Source: Chitinophagales bacterium (lineage in GTDB: Bacteria; Bacteroidota; Bacteroidia; Chitinophagales; Saprospiraceae). From it: a DNA stretch of 64,000 bases. Position 1 is the first letter of the stretch; the number at the start of each line of letters is the position of its first letter. The notes under the pieces were generated by a model. It saw only the letters and a list, made by a program, of their open reading frames with translations. It was not told the origin of the DNA and made no database searches. Below, piece by piece: positions 44,351 to 52,871 of the stretch. The position numbers were made by a program, and so were the translations under genes. Location of the stretch: NCBI GenBank assembly GCA_013299105.1, contig JAAFJY010000035.1, positions 1 to 64,000 of the forward strand, written 5' to 3'.

Positions 44351-45100
44351 TTAGCGGTATTTTTCTAATGCTTTCTTACCAGCCTCGCTCAAGTTCAAAT
44401 TGGCACTGGTGGCAGCGCGTTCGGCCAGGAGTTGTTCCCAGTTTTCAGTGCCATACCAAAGCACTTTTCTCCATTGCTGCATGGCTTCGGGGCTGTAAGC
44501 GGCGAGTTTTTCGGCCAAACTGAACACTGCAGCGTCCAAGCCGGGAATGTCTTCAAAGAGAGATGTATAAAAACCTTTACTCAAAGCCCATTCCGCCGAC
44601 CTGAAGTTTTCGGCATCTAGGCTCAATTCGGCCAGGGCAGTAGCACCAATTTTGCGTTCTACGACCGGGCCAATCACAAAAGGCCCGATGCCAATGCTTA
44701 GTTCACTGAGTCGAATGGCGGCTTGCCGGGTGGCCAAAGTGTAATCACAAGCCGCTGCCAAGCCTACTCCGCCACCAATGGCTTTGCCTTGCACTCGCCC
44801 AATGATGAACTTGGGGCATTGGCGCATGGCATTGATCACGCCCGCAAATCCTCCAAAAAAAGCAGTGCCTTGCTCCAGGCTTTCGATGGCCAGCATTTCT
44901 TCAAAATTGGCTCCGGCACAAAAACTTTTTTCGCCAGCACTTTGCAAGACCAACACTTTCACTGTACTATCCTGCCCCTTTTTTTGAATCAATTCCTTCA
45001 ATGCTTTCAATTGTGTGGAAGGAAAGGAGTTGTGGGCTGGATGTGAGAAGGTAATGAAACCAATACCGTTTTTTAGGTCAAAATCTACTTGTCCAGTCAT
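44351..45100 (-). CDS. Enoyl-CoA hydratase/isomerase family protein
   Basis: About 249 residues from ATG at 45100 (a TTG at 45121 could add seven). Crotonase-fold features: LQSAGEKSFCAGANFEEML (oxyanion-hole region), GRVQGKAIGGGVGLAAACDY (second oxyanion segment), and an AIRLSELSIGIGPFVIGPVV segment. It acts on acyl-CoA thioesters; the exact reaction (hydration, isomerisation, or methylglutaconyl-CoA-like) cannot be set from sequence alone. It is followed by the phosphopantetheinyl transferase gene. Confidence 0.88.
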   Translation of the reverse strand: MTGQVDFDLKNGIGFITFSHPAHNSFPSTQLKALKELIQKKGQDSTVKVLVLQSAGEKSFCAGANFEEMLAIESLEQGTAFFGGFAGVINAMRQCPKFIIGRVQGKAIGGGVGLAAACDYTLATRQAAIRLSELSIGIGPFVIGPVVERKIGATALAELSLDAENFRSAEWALSKGFYTSLFEDIPGLDAAVFSLAEKLAAYSPEAMQQWRKVLWYGTENWEQLLAERAATSANLNLSEAGKKALEKYR

Positions 45101-45261
45101 GGATGGCCATTTTTGCTGCAAAATAGGAACAATACCTTATTATATGTAGGATGGCGTTGAAAGGTTGAAAAGAAGGATACCTAGCAGAAAATTCGACAGC
45201 AAGCCAATGGGAAATACGATCAGAGATTCCTATTTTGGTCAAACAATTAGAACCCACACCG

Positions 45262-45834
45262 ATGCTACGCGAAAAAATCGAAGTATACATTCCCGTTGAC
45301 AATGCAACTTGGGACCAAATGTGCAAAATAGGGCGTACCTTCCAAGTCAAGCGGCGCCAAGTTTTCAGTTCTCCTGGAGAGATATTTGACCGAATGTTGT
45401 ATTTGGAAAAAGGCATTGCCCGCTGTTACCTGATCCAAGACGGAGAAGAAAAAACGATTTACTTTTTCACCGAAGGAAATTTTACGGTCGATTTTCGAAG
45501 CTACATCACCGACGAGCCAAGTGCTTTGTTTTTTGAAGCCATTGAGGATTGTACTTTTTTCAGTTTGCCCAAAAAAGAGTTGATGGCCGTTTATGCGACG
45601 CGACCTGCGTTTTTTCAATTTGACCTGGCCATGACCCGGCAAGAATACCTACGCCTAAGTGAGCGCATGATCCAGTTTTACCAGGATGATCTGGAAACCC
45701 GCTATTTGAAATTGCTCAATGTGCAGCCGGAGCTTTTTCAGCGTATTCCCCAGCATTACATCGCCTCCTATTTGGGGGTCAAGCCGCAAAGCCTGAGTCG
45801 CATCAAAGCGCAAGCCCTGGCCCGAAAAGTGTAA
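45262..45834 (+). CDS. Crp/Fnr family transcriptional regulator
   Basis: About 190 residues from ATG at 45262 (a TTG at 45235 lies upstream in frame). An N-terminal cyclic-nucleotide-binding-like beta-roll (RQVFSSPGEIFDRMLYLEKG IARCYLIQDGEEKTIYFFTE GNFTVDF) is followed by a short C-terminal HTH (PQHYIASYLGVKPQSLSRIK). This short form is typical of Bacteroidota. It lacks the standard R-x-S/T phosphate-binding cassette, so cAMP binding is uncertain despite cyclases elsewhere in the window. It is divergent from the enoyl-CoA hydratase gene. Confidence 0.87.
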   Translation: MLREKIEVYIPVDNATWDQMCKIGRTFQVKRRQVFSSPGEIFDRMLYLEKGIARCYLIQDGEEKTIYFFTEGNFTVDFRSYITDEPSALFFEAIEDCTFFSLPKKELMAVYATRPAFFQFDLAMTRQEYLRLSERMIQFYQDDLETRYLKLLNVQPELFQRIPQHYIASYLGVKPQSLSRIKAQALARKV

Positions 45835-45892
45835 CATAGGTGAATGCGTAGAAGGTGAATGCGGATGAACTTTGCAGAAAAATCAAACAATC

Positions 45893-46348
45893 ATGAGTAT
45901 CTATTTTTTTCTCAAGTTGGTCCACATCCTGGCCGCCATTGTAGCCCTGGGCTTCAATTTTTCTTACGCCATTTGGACCGCACGCGGGGCTAAAACCCCC
46001 GAACACCTCTTGTTTACCCTCAAGGGCATCAAATTTTTGGATGATTATGCTGCTAATCCGAGTTACCTGGTATCGCTAGCAACTGGGCTGGCGATGAGCT
46101 ATCTCGCGGGGTATCCTATTCTGGAAACGCGCTGGATTTTGTATGCCTTGATCATATTTGGTGGAATGGGCATCGTTGGATTTGGATTATACACCCCCGC
46201 TTTGCGAAAACAAATCAAAGTATTGGAAACCCAGGGCATGTCTTCGCCTGCGTACCAGCAGGTCAATGCCCGTCAAACCATCTTGGGTCTGATACTTTTT
46301 GGTTTAGCCTTGTCGATTCTGGTACTGATGATTTTTAAGCCGCAGTAG
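45893..46348 (+). CDS. DUF2269-like integral membrane protein
   Basis: About 151 residues from ATG at 45893. Four hydrophobic segments (about 4-24, 52-72, 80-100, 128-148) and the start YFFLKLVHILAAIVALGFNF match DUF2269-type proteins, which have an early His in the first helix and no known function. It follows the Crp/Fnr gene by about 60 bp and may be its co-transcribed partner. Confidence 0.72.
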   Translation: MSIYFFLKLVHILAAIVALGFNFSYAIWTARGAKTPEHLLFTLKGIKFLDDYAANPSYLVSLATGLAMSYLAGYPILETRWILYALIIFGGMGIVGFGLYTPALRKQIKVLETQGMSSPAYQQVNARQTILGLILFGLALSILVLMIFKPQ

Positions 46349-46515
46349 CGTAAAAAGAAAACTTGCATTTTGCCGTGCTTACTATACTGTTGGTCGATGA
46401 AAAATGGGCAAGTAGCGCCATTTGTTGGTAAAAGGAACTGCTTTTGCAACCTTAATAGTATTCCACTGTTTTTGGGGTAATAAATCCGTAATTTTGCGGC
46501 CCAAATTTAAATGTG

Positions 46516-49191
46516 ATGAAAAAAATCGCGGCGCTTGCCTGTTTTACTTTATTTTTAGGTGCCTTAAATGCCCAGCAACCAGCTGCCCAAGCTCAGTCGG
46601 ATACTTTGAAAAAACCAGCTACGGGCAAACCTGCCCAAGGGACTTACCCACCTACTCAAGGCGCTCGCCCAAGTGGCGCACCTGGCGCTGGTGCCCCAGG
46701 CGGATGGGGCGGTAGCAACAGCGCCAGCAGCATTACGGGCCGAGTGTTTGGTGTGTTGATCGACTCTTTGACCAAAAAACCTGTGGAGTTTGCTACCATC
46801 GTATTGGTGGAAGTGGGTACGCAAAAGCAAAAAGATGGGCTGGTGACCGACGAAAAAGGTGTTTTTCGCTTTCCTGAGGTAAAACTAGGCAAGTATGAAC
46901 TCCTGATCTCATTTCTAGGCTACCGCAACAAGACCATTAAAGGTTTGAACTTAACCCCCGAAAAACCCGACTACAATGGCGGTAATATTTACCTCGTTTC
47001 GGAAAGTTTCAACCTACAAACAGTCGAAGTAGTAGGCCAACAAGCCCTGATCGAAAACAAGATTGACAAACTGGTTTACAACGCCGAAAAAGACATCGCC
47101 ACCGCTGCTGGCGATGCCTCTGACGTGCTGCAACGTGTGCCCTTGTTGGCCATTGACGGCGACGGAAACTTAAGTCTTCGGGGTTCCAGTAACGTGCAGA
47201 TTCTGATCAATGGCAAGCCTTCGGCTATTTTTCAAGGCAGCATAGCAGATGCCCTCAAGTCAATCCCTGCTGACCAGATCAAAAGTGTAGAAGTGATTAC
47301 CAGTCCTTCGGCTAAGTACGATGGTGAGGGCAGTGCGGGGATTGTGAACATCATCACCAAGAAAAAATCGGCAGAAGGTTTTACGGGTTCGGTATCGGGC
47401 TCGGGGGGTACGCGCTCCAACAATGCCAACCTCTCGCTCAACTATGTACGCGGCCGTTTTGGCCTGAACTTCAATGGCGGTAGTTTTCTCACGCCATTGC
47501 GCCCGTCCAGCGCCAACTTCGAGCGCCAGGACTTGCTCAGCACGGGGACTCGCACCCTCAACCAAGTCACCGATGGCCGCAGTAGTTTTTATGGCCCTCG
47601 CGGTACTTTGTCAGCTACTTACGATCTCAATGCCTACAACAGCATCAACTCTTCACTGACGTTCAATGGTTTTGGCAGGGTCAACGAAAACAATACTACT
47701 TCTAGTTTTGTGGATCCGGCTGCTAATTTTCGTCAGGATTACACCCGTTACTCCGAAGTCAGTTCTCTGAGGGGCGGATTTGACTGGAATACTGATTATC
47801 GACGGACCTTCAAAACACCGGAAAAAGAATTCTCTTTCTCGTTTCAGTTGACGGGGCAAAATACTTTGACTGAGAACCTCCTACGCCAGCAAGGCAACGA
47901 TGCGAGCCTGAGTCGCAACGAAAGCAATGAAAACAATGGGGTCAACCTGGAAGGTACCTTGCAACTCGACTACGCCCATCCCTTCAGCAAAAAAGTAAAG
48001 CTGGAAGTGGGAGCCAAGTCCGTTTTGCGTGACATCAACAGTGACTTCTCTTACAGTACATTTAATACCAGTACCAACCAGTTTGTGGTGGATCCGCTGC
48101 GCTCCGATCTTTTTTCCTACAACCAGGATGTAGTAGCGGGCTATGCTTCGTTCAACATCAAGATGGGTGAGAAATGGGGTATGATCGCGGGTACCCGTTA
48201 CGAATACACGGGGATCCGAGGCAGCTACCGCAATACCGAACGTAACCCCTTTGATTTCAATTACGATAATTTTCTGCCCAGTGTGACCCTCAGCCGTACT
48301 TTGAAGCAAGGGTCGGCCATTCGATTGAGTTATGGTAAGAGGATCCAACGCCCCAGCTTGCAATTTGTCAATCCTTACATCGAGATCAGTGATCCCCGCG
48401 ACCTCACCGTGGGTACGCCAACGCTGTTGCCAGAGTTGACTGATCAGTTGGAGTTGAACTACAATACTTTCCTCAAGGGTGGGGTAGTGATCAATGCGGG
48501 CTTGTTTTCGCGCTTCACCAGTGAGATCATTGAGCCATTTACTACGGTTATCAATGACCCCAACAATATTCCTGCCGAGCAGCAGGAATTGGTAAAAAGC
48601 GTAAGGGCATTTTTGACCAATATCGACAGCGGGGTGAGTTTGACGACTTTCCAAAATATTGGTTCAAGCCGCACCTTGGGTTTCAACTTCTTCACCTCGG
48701 CCAATGTGGCCAAGGATAAAATCCAATTGAGGGGTGGAGCGACCATTTCCCATTACGAAGGCGAGGGCGTTTTAGGCGGTCGTCGGGTTAGCAATTCTGG
48801 GTTCTTCTGGAATGGCAACGCCAACGTTACCTTTACTTTGAGCAAAACCCTCAAGTTCGAAGCCAATGGATTTTATGTTTCACCAAGGGTAGGCATCCAA
48901 GGGGTACGTTCGGCTTATACCCGTAGCTCCTTTGGGTTGCGCAAAGACATTTGGAAAAAGAAAGGTAGTGTGGGTCTAATCGCTGTACAACCTTTCCGCC
49001 GCGATTTGCGCTTCCCCAGTCGCCTTGAGGGGGTTAATTTTACGCAAAACAGTGAATTCGCTTTTGCCCAACGCTCTTATGGTTTGACTTTCAGTTATCG
49101 CTTTGGCAAACTGGACTTCAAGCAGCAGCGCCAGCGCAATACCAAGATCAAAAATGACGACCAGAAAGACGGTGGCGGCGGTGAATTTTAA
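46516..49191 (+). CDS. TonB-dependent receptor-like outer-membrane protein (CarboxypepD_reg / OMP barrel)
   Basis: 891 residues from ATG at 46516, with a signal peptide (KKIAALACFTLFLGALNAQ). A Pro/Gly/Ala-rich low-complexity segment (about 22-75) is followed by a carboxypeptidase-regulatory-like domain (GVLIDSLTKKPVEFATIVLV), a plug (DVLQRVPLLAIDGDGNLSLR; GSSNVQILINGKPSAIFQGS), and a large outer-membrane barrel ending with YGLTFSYRFGKLDFKQQRQR. This is the 'outer membrane beta-barrel family 3' type. No partner gene indicates a substrate. A TAATTTTG -7-like box lies at 46489-46496. Confidence 0.88.
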   Translation: MKKIAALACFTLFLGALNAQQPAAQAQSDTLKKPATGKPAQGTYPPTQGARPSGAPGAGAPGGWGGSNSASSITGRVFGVLIDSLTKKPVEFATIVLVEVGTQKQKDGLVTDEKGVFRFPEVKLGKYELLISFLGYRNKTIKGLNLTPEKPDYNGGNIYLVSESFNLQTVEVVGQQALIENKIDKLVYNAEKDIATAAGDASDVLQRVPLLAIDGDGNLSLRGSSNVQILINGKPSAIFQGSIADALKSIPADQIKSVEVITSPSAKYDGEGSAGIVNIITKKKSAEGFTGSVSGSGGTRSNNANLSLNYVRGRFGLNFNGGSFLTPLRPSSANFERQDLLSTGTRTLNQVTDGRSSFYGPRGTLSATYDLNAYNSINSSLTFNGFGRVNENNTTSSFVDPAANFRQDYTRYSEVSSLRGGFDWNTDYRRTFKTPEKEFSFSFQLTGQNTLTENLLRQQGNDASLSRNESNENNGVNLEGTLQLDYAHPFSKKVKLEVGAKSVLRDINSDFSYSTFNTSTNQFVVDPLRSDLFSYNQDVVAGYASFNIKMGEKWGMIAGTRYEYTGIRGSYRNTERNPFDFNYDNFLPSVTLSRTLKQGSAIRLSYGKRIQRPSLQFVNPYIEISDPRDLTVGTPTLLPELTDQLELNYNTFLKGGVVINAGLFSRFTSEIIEPFTTVINDPNNIPAEQQELVKSVRAFLTNIDSGVSLTTFQNIGSSRTLGFNFFTSANVAKDKIQLRGGATISHYEGEGVLGGRRVSNSGFFWNGNANVTFTLSKTLKFEANGFYVSPRVGIQGVRSAYTRSSFGLRKDIWKKKGSVGLIAVQPFRRDLRFPSRLEGVNFTQNSEFAFAQRSYGLTFSYRFGKLDFKQQRQRNTKIKNDDQKDGGGGEF

Positions 49192-49263
49192 TTGTTTTTT
49201 GCATTTTTGATCGATGTCTTGGGGCAAAATCTATGGTTTAGGTTTTGCCCCAAATTTTTTCTT

Positions 49264-49409
49264 AGGGAGCGTAAAAAAATAAGGTGGACAGTTTTGGGTT
49301 TAGTGAAAAAAGGTCACTACCAGTTTAAGCAACTGGATTAAAGGATTTGTGTTCTTTTTTTGCTAAACCTCAAAAACAAAGATGTCCACCTTATTTTAGC
49401 TCAGATACC
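49264..49409 (-). repeat. MITE-like fold-back repeat, copy C (inverted)
   Basis: Reverse orientation relative to copies A and B. It starts GGGAGCGTAAAAAAATAAGG then TGGAC and ends TGTCCACCTTATTTTAGCTC. The internal loop is about 10 bp longer than in the other copies. It lies 72 bp after the TonB receptor stop. Confidence 0.75.
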
Positions 49410-49891
49410 TAGTAGTTTGTTTTTTAAGTTTGCTAAACCATCGAGAATGAGTTTTTGAATTGAAGCGTTAAGCGCGTAAAGCCTTTCAGCCTATTACCTC
49501 TACCAATCAGTAGGGGAGATAATTGCAAAAACTTAAAAAACGCCGTACTTAGGGCCGCTGATTAAATGAAGTAAACAAGTTGACCAAAGCTTTTAGCCAC
49601 TTCGTGGCTTCAAGTTGGGAACATGGATGAAATTGGGTTTGGCTGTGGTGGTTTGGGTGTGAGGAAACCCCGATTTCAATTGGCTGCGGCGAAAGTTTAA
49701 GCTCGAAGCTACACACCCGAACTCACACTTACACACCCCAAACCCATTCTTGCGGATTTCCACTGATTTCCAGCGTGATTTTGACCATGACGTTGCCTTC
49801 CACAGCAGCTTTAATAGATGGCCAAAAGCGTATACTTTATTTTTTCGCAATTCCTTATATCTTACACGCCGTTTTTCATCTTTTAAAAGCT
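49410..49891. other. Intergenic region ahead of the NIPSNAP gene
   Basis: No gene. It includes the interrupted hairpin-headed repeat (49596-49801). Sequence 49802-49891 is AT-rich and probably carries the NIPSNAP gene promoter. Confidence 0.55.
49596..49801 (+). repeat. Hairpin-headed dispersed repeat, copy 5, with a ~120 bp insertion
   Basis: Head hairpin GCCAC-TTC-GTGGC (49596-49608) and GGGAACATGGATGAA are followed by about 120 bp of foreign sequence (about 49631-49751), then the body resumes with TGCGGATTTCCACTGATTTC and CAGCGTGATTTTGACCATGA. The insert has GGGTTTGG/GGTGTG-like inverted ends. Confidence 0.65.
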
Positions 49892-50647
49892 ATGATTGTG
49901 AAACACTACTCTTTGATTTTTTTGCTGTTTTTGGCGTGCAGCGTTTTTGTTGCTGCTCAAAAAGACAACCGTTTGTATGAAATGCGCATTTACACCGCTG
50001 AAAAAGGCCGTTTGAATGATTTGCACAAGCGTTTTCGGGAACACACCACCAAGTTATTTGTCAAACATGGTATGACCAACGTGGGCTACTGGGTGCCACT
50101 TGATAACCCTGACGAAAAGCTCTACTACGTTTTGTCTTACCCGAACCTGGCTGCGCACGATGCTGCTTGGGAAGCTTTTCGGGCCGATACTGCTTGGATA
50201 GGTGCCAAAAACCGCTCAGAAGCCAATGGAAAACTGGTGAGCAAGGTTGAAAGTATCTACTTGAAAACCACCGATTATTCACCTTTGGACCTCAAATCGG
50301 ACGGTAACCGCATTTGGGAATTGCGTATTTACACTACCAATGAGGGCATGTTGAGCCATCTGAACAATCGCTTCAAAAATCACACCATGAAGTTGTTCAA
50401 GAATCATGGCATGCGCAACATTATTTACTGGACGCCTACTGAGGAGAAGCAGGGCGCGAAGAACATGCTCTACTATTTTTTGACCCACCCCTCAGCGGAC
50501 GCAGCCAAGGAAGCATTCAGGACCTTTGTGGAGGATCCTAAATGGAAGGAGGTCGCTGCCAATTCTGAAAAGGTGGCAGGTGGAAAAATCATTGCCAAGT
50601 TGGAGTCGATTTATCTTTTTCCAACTGATTATTCGCCGATCAAGTAA
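49892..50647 (+). CDS. Exported NIPSNAP family protein (two NIPSNAP domains)
   Basis: 251 residues from ATG at 49892. A longer frame from 49775 begins inside the dispersed repeat, so it was rejected. The signal peptide is IVKHYSLIFLLFLACSVFVA. Two homologous ferredoxin-like domains are visible: NRLYEMRIYTAEKGRLNDLH ... HGMTNVGYWVPLDNP, then NRIWELRIYTTNEGMLSHLN ... HGMRNIIYWTPTEEK. NIPSNAP-type proteins are of uncertain function and related to dimeric alpha-beta barrels. Export to the periplasm is predicted. Confidence 0.88.
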   Translation: MIVKHYSLIFLLFLACSVFVAAQKDNRLYEMRIYTAEKGRLNDLHKRFREHTTKLFVKHGMTNVGYWVPLDNPDEKLYYVLSYPNLAAHDAAWEAFRADTAWIGAKNRSEANGKLVSKVESIYLKTTDYSPLDLKSDGNRIWELRIYTTNEGMLSHLNNRFKNHTMKLFKNHGMRNIIYWTPTEEKQGAKNMLYYFLTHPSADAAKEAFRTFVEDPKWKEVAANSEKVAGGKIIAKLESIYLFPTDYSPIK

Positions 50648-50870
50648 ATGCTGGTCGACAGGATTCAAGTTCAAAGAAGAGGGCGGATAGGTGATTACTT
50701 GTTCACCTCTTTTTTGCTTAGAAGAAGAAGGGGCGATCCTTTTTTGGATAGTTATCCTTACTTTAATAGTTTAAAGTGCCTCAATTTTCAGGATGAAAGA
50801 ACCGAAAAATAAAATAACAATAAGATTCAGTAGTTTTTCGTGCCATTCAAATGAATTTGACTGTAAAAAA

Positions 50871-50902
50871 TTTGGATATAAAGTGAGAGGCGAATACATT
50901 TG
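50871..50902 (+). promoter_or_regulatory. Perfect Bacteroidota promoter for the surface-protein operon
   Basis: TTTG (50871-50874), a 20 bp spacer, and TACATTTG (50895-50902) match TTTG-N19-21-TAnnTTTG exactly. It lies 325 bp before the DUF4397 gene ATG. Confidence 0.65.
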
Positions 50903-51227
50903 CCCTACATAAAAATGTAGCAAGAGGTCGGACCTAAAATTCGATCTCCTCCCTCCGCTTATATTTTGTCCCTCATTTTATCTGACACTACACGCGTAAT
51001 ACTCAGTCGTCCCTTACTCTATCCTCACTTGCACGCGTAATACTTTCTAACAACCATTTAGTCTCCATTACAGCCAAGCGTCTGCACGCTGCTTTGCTCA
51101 TTGCATTGCATTGTGTTTACTACTTGCGCGATCCTTTCAGGCCTATGTATTCAAATCACGGCTAAAGTGCGTTGCACTTTATGCCGAATAAGTTCTTTAT
51201 GCCTATAAATTTCTGATCCCGAAAAAC
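50903..51227 (+). other. Long 5' leader of the surface-protein operon
   Basis: A hairpin CTACAT-AAAA-ATGTAG (50904-50919) lies at the predicted transcript 5' end. A direct repeat CACGCGTAATACT occurs at 50991-51003 and 51032-51044. No gene is seen in 50648-51227. Confidence 0.45.
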
Positions 51228-52871
51228 ATGCGCATGGGCAATTGTTACAATTTAAAACTGGGGATAAGTTTTTTGTGCTGCTTAGTATGCTCAATTTGGA
51301 CTTTATCCGCACAAGAAAAGAATACCGGATTACAGTTTATTCACGCTTGTAAAGGCACAAGCGTGGACTCTATTGATATTTATCTCGAAAACACCATACT
51401 GGTAAATGACTTGCCTTTCTCGCAAGCGAGTACATTTCTCTCAATTTCAAGTATTAATAACCAGAGGTTTACTGTTTTACCACACCGCAGCACAGCACTA
51501 AAAGATAGTATTTTTAGTTTTTTATTCTCTCCAAAGAAAGACAGCCTTTATACCATCACCCTGCTCGGAAACGCCAAATCAGGTACCGCATTCCCGTATG
51601 GACGCAGCATTGGATTGGCGCGTAAGGCTGCGCTAAATACCCAAAGAACGGAGGCCAGTTTTGTTCACGCTGCCCCTGGAGCACAAGCGATTGACGTGGT
51701 GTTGAGGGTGGGTCCAATGATCCTGGGTAACCTTGGATACAGCAAAGGCTCTAATTACCTTGAATTTGACGCGGATGAAAATTTCCTGGATGTAAAAGTT
51801 AGCGGCACTAGCGATATCATTGGCACTTACCGCATGAATTTGCAAGCGTACAAGGGTAAAGCACTCAAAGTTGTTATTGTTGGTGAAACCTCCCGCCCCG
51901 ATTTGTTCCAATTTTATGGGTTTTTGGAAGACGGCTCGCAAGTGGCCCTCAATGTGGCCCCGATTGCCAGGGTTCAATATGTGAATCTGCTGCCAATGGT
52001 AGTGGATGTTTTTAAAAACGGTACTCGTTTTTCAAACGACGCTGCTTTTTGCGCAGCAATGCCTTACAAGTACATGCCTGCCGACATTAACATGAACATT
52101 GCGGTCAGTGCAGCCACCAGCATCAATGCCCAGAATCCTTACGCACAATTCAAATTCACTTTTGAGAACATGAAAACCTACCTGGCCGTAACTGGAGGGG
52201 AATTGAACAACCCGGTTTACCCACTTAGCATGTTCTTCTATGACCAAGCCCGTGAAAAATCACCAGATGAAAAGAAAATCAACCTTGCGTTTTTTCAGGG
52301 TAATTATGAATGGCCGGGTTTAAACGTCTCCAATAGCAACAACAATCAAACCTTGTGTTCAGCACTCCGCTACGGTGGTTTTGCCGAATCGCTCGTTGAT
52401 GCCCAGCGTCTCAACCTGGTGTTGCGCCGCAGCGACAACAATGCCGAACTGGGCCGCTTCAATTTGGACCTCGGAGCCTATGCGGGTCAAAGTCTTTTCA
52501 TTTTCACCGCCCGCAATCCATTAGGAAAAGCAGCCGGCCTGTGGGCAGTACGCCCCAATGGCGAAGTAGTTGCTTTGTCCTCGCCTACCGTTTCGGTGAA
52601 TGACTTTCTAGAAAATTCGAGCTTGAAGGTTTTTCCCAATCCTAGCACCGAATGGGTGCAAATCTCAGCTGAACTAAAAAAATCAACCCGCGTCAGTGCT
52701 TATGTGGCAGATGTGCGGGGCAAGATATTATTGAATCAAACCCAGGCAAACGCAGCAGCGGGGGCTTTTTCCAGCACATTTGATGTGCAAGCTTTAGCAG
52801 CTGGGGTATATGTATTGGGTTTACAATTTGAAGGAGGGGTTCACTCTTCCAGTTTATTTGTCGTGCAATGA
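51228..52871 (+). CDS. DUF4397 domain protein with T9SS sorting domain
   Basis: A 547-residue protein with a signal peptide (LGISFLCCLVCSIWTLSAQ). At least two DUF4397-type domains are recognisable: LQFIHACKGTSVDSIDIYLE (about 35), and ASFVHAAPGAQAIDVVLRVG (about 143), with further related beta segments (VQYVNLLPMVVDVFKNGTRF). The C-terminus has a type A T9SS sorting domain (LKVFPNPSTEWVQISAELKK ... LAAGVYVLGLQFEGG). It should be exported and anchored at, or released from, the surface. Its TGA stop overlaps the ATG of the giant adhesin gene (ATGA), so the two are translationally coupled. Confidence 0.85.
   Translation: MRMGNCYNLKLGISFLCCLVCSIWTLSAQEKNTGLQFIHACKGTSVDSIDIYLENTILVNDLPFSQASTFLSISSINNQRFTVLPHRSTALKDSIFSFLFSPKKDSLYTITLLGNAKSGTAFPYGRSIGLARKAALNTQRTEASFVHAAPGAQAIDVVLRVGPMILGNLGYSKGSNYLEFDADENFLDVKVSGTSDIIGTYRMNLQAYKGKALKVVIVGETSRPDLFQFYGFLEDGSQVALNVAPIARVQYVNLLPMVVDVFKNGTRFSNDAAFCAAMPYKYMPADINMNIAVSAATSINAQNPYAQFKFTFENMKTYLAVTGGELNNPVYPLSMFFYDQAREKSPDEKKINLAFFQGNYEWPGLNVSNSNNNQTLCSALRYGGFAESLVDAQRLNLVLRRSDNNAELGRFNLDLGAYAGQSLFIFTARNPLGKAAGLWAVRPNGEVVALSSPTVSVNDFLENSSLKVFPNPSTEWVQISAELKKSTRVSAYVADVRGKILLNQTQANAAAGAFSSTFDVQALAAGVYVLGLQFEGGVHSSSLFVVQ

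Noticed and set aside
49775-49891. N-terminal extension of the NIPSNAP protein
   Set aside because: It would be translated from the dispersed repeat and precedes a good signal peptide starting at 49892.
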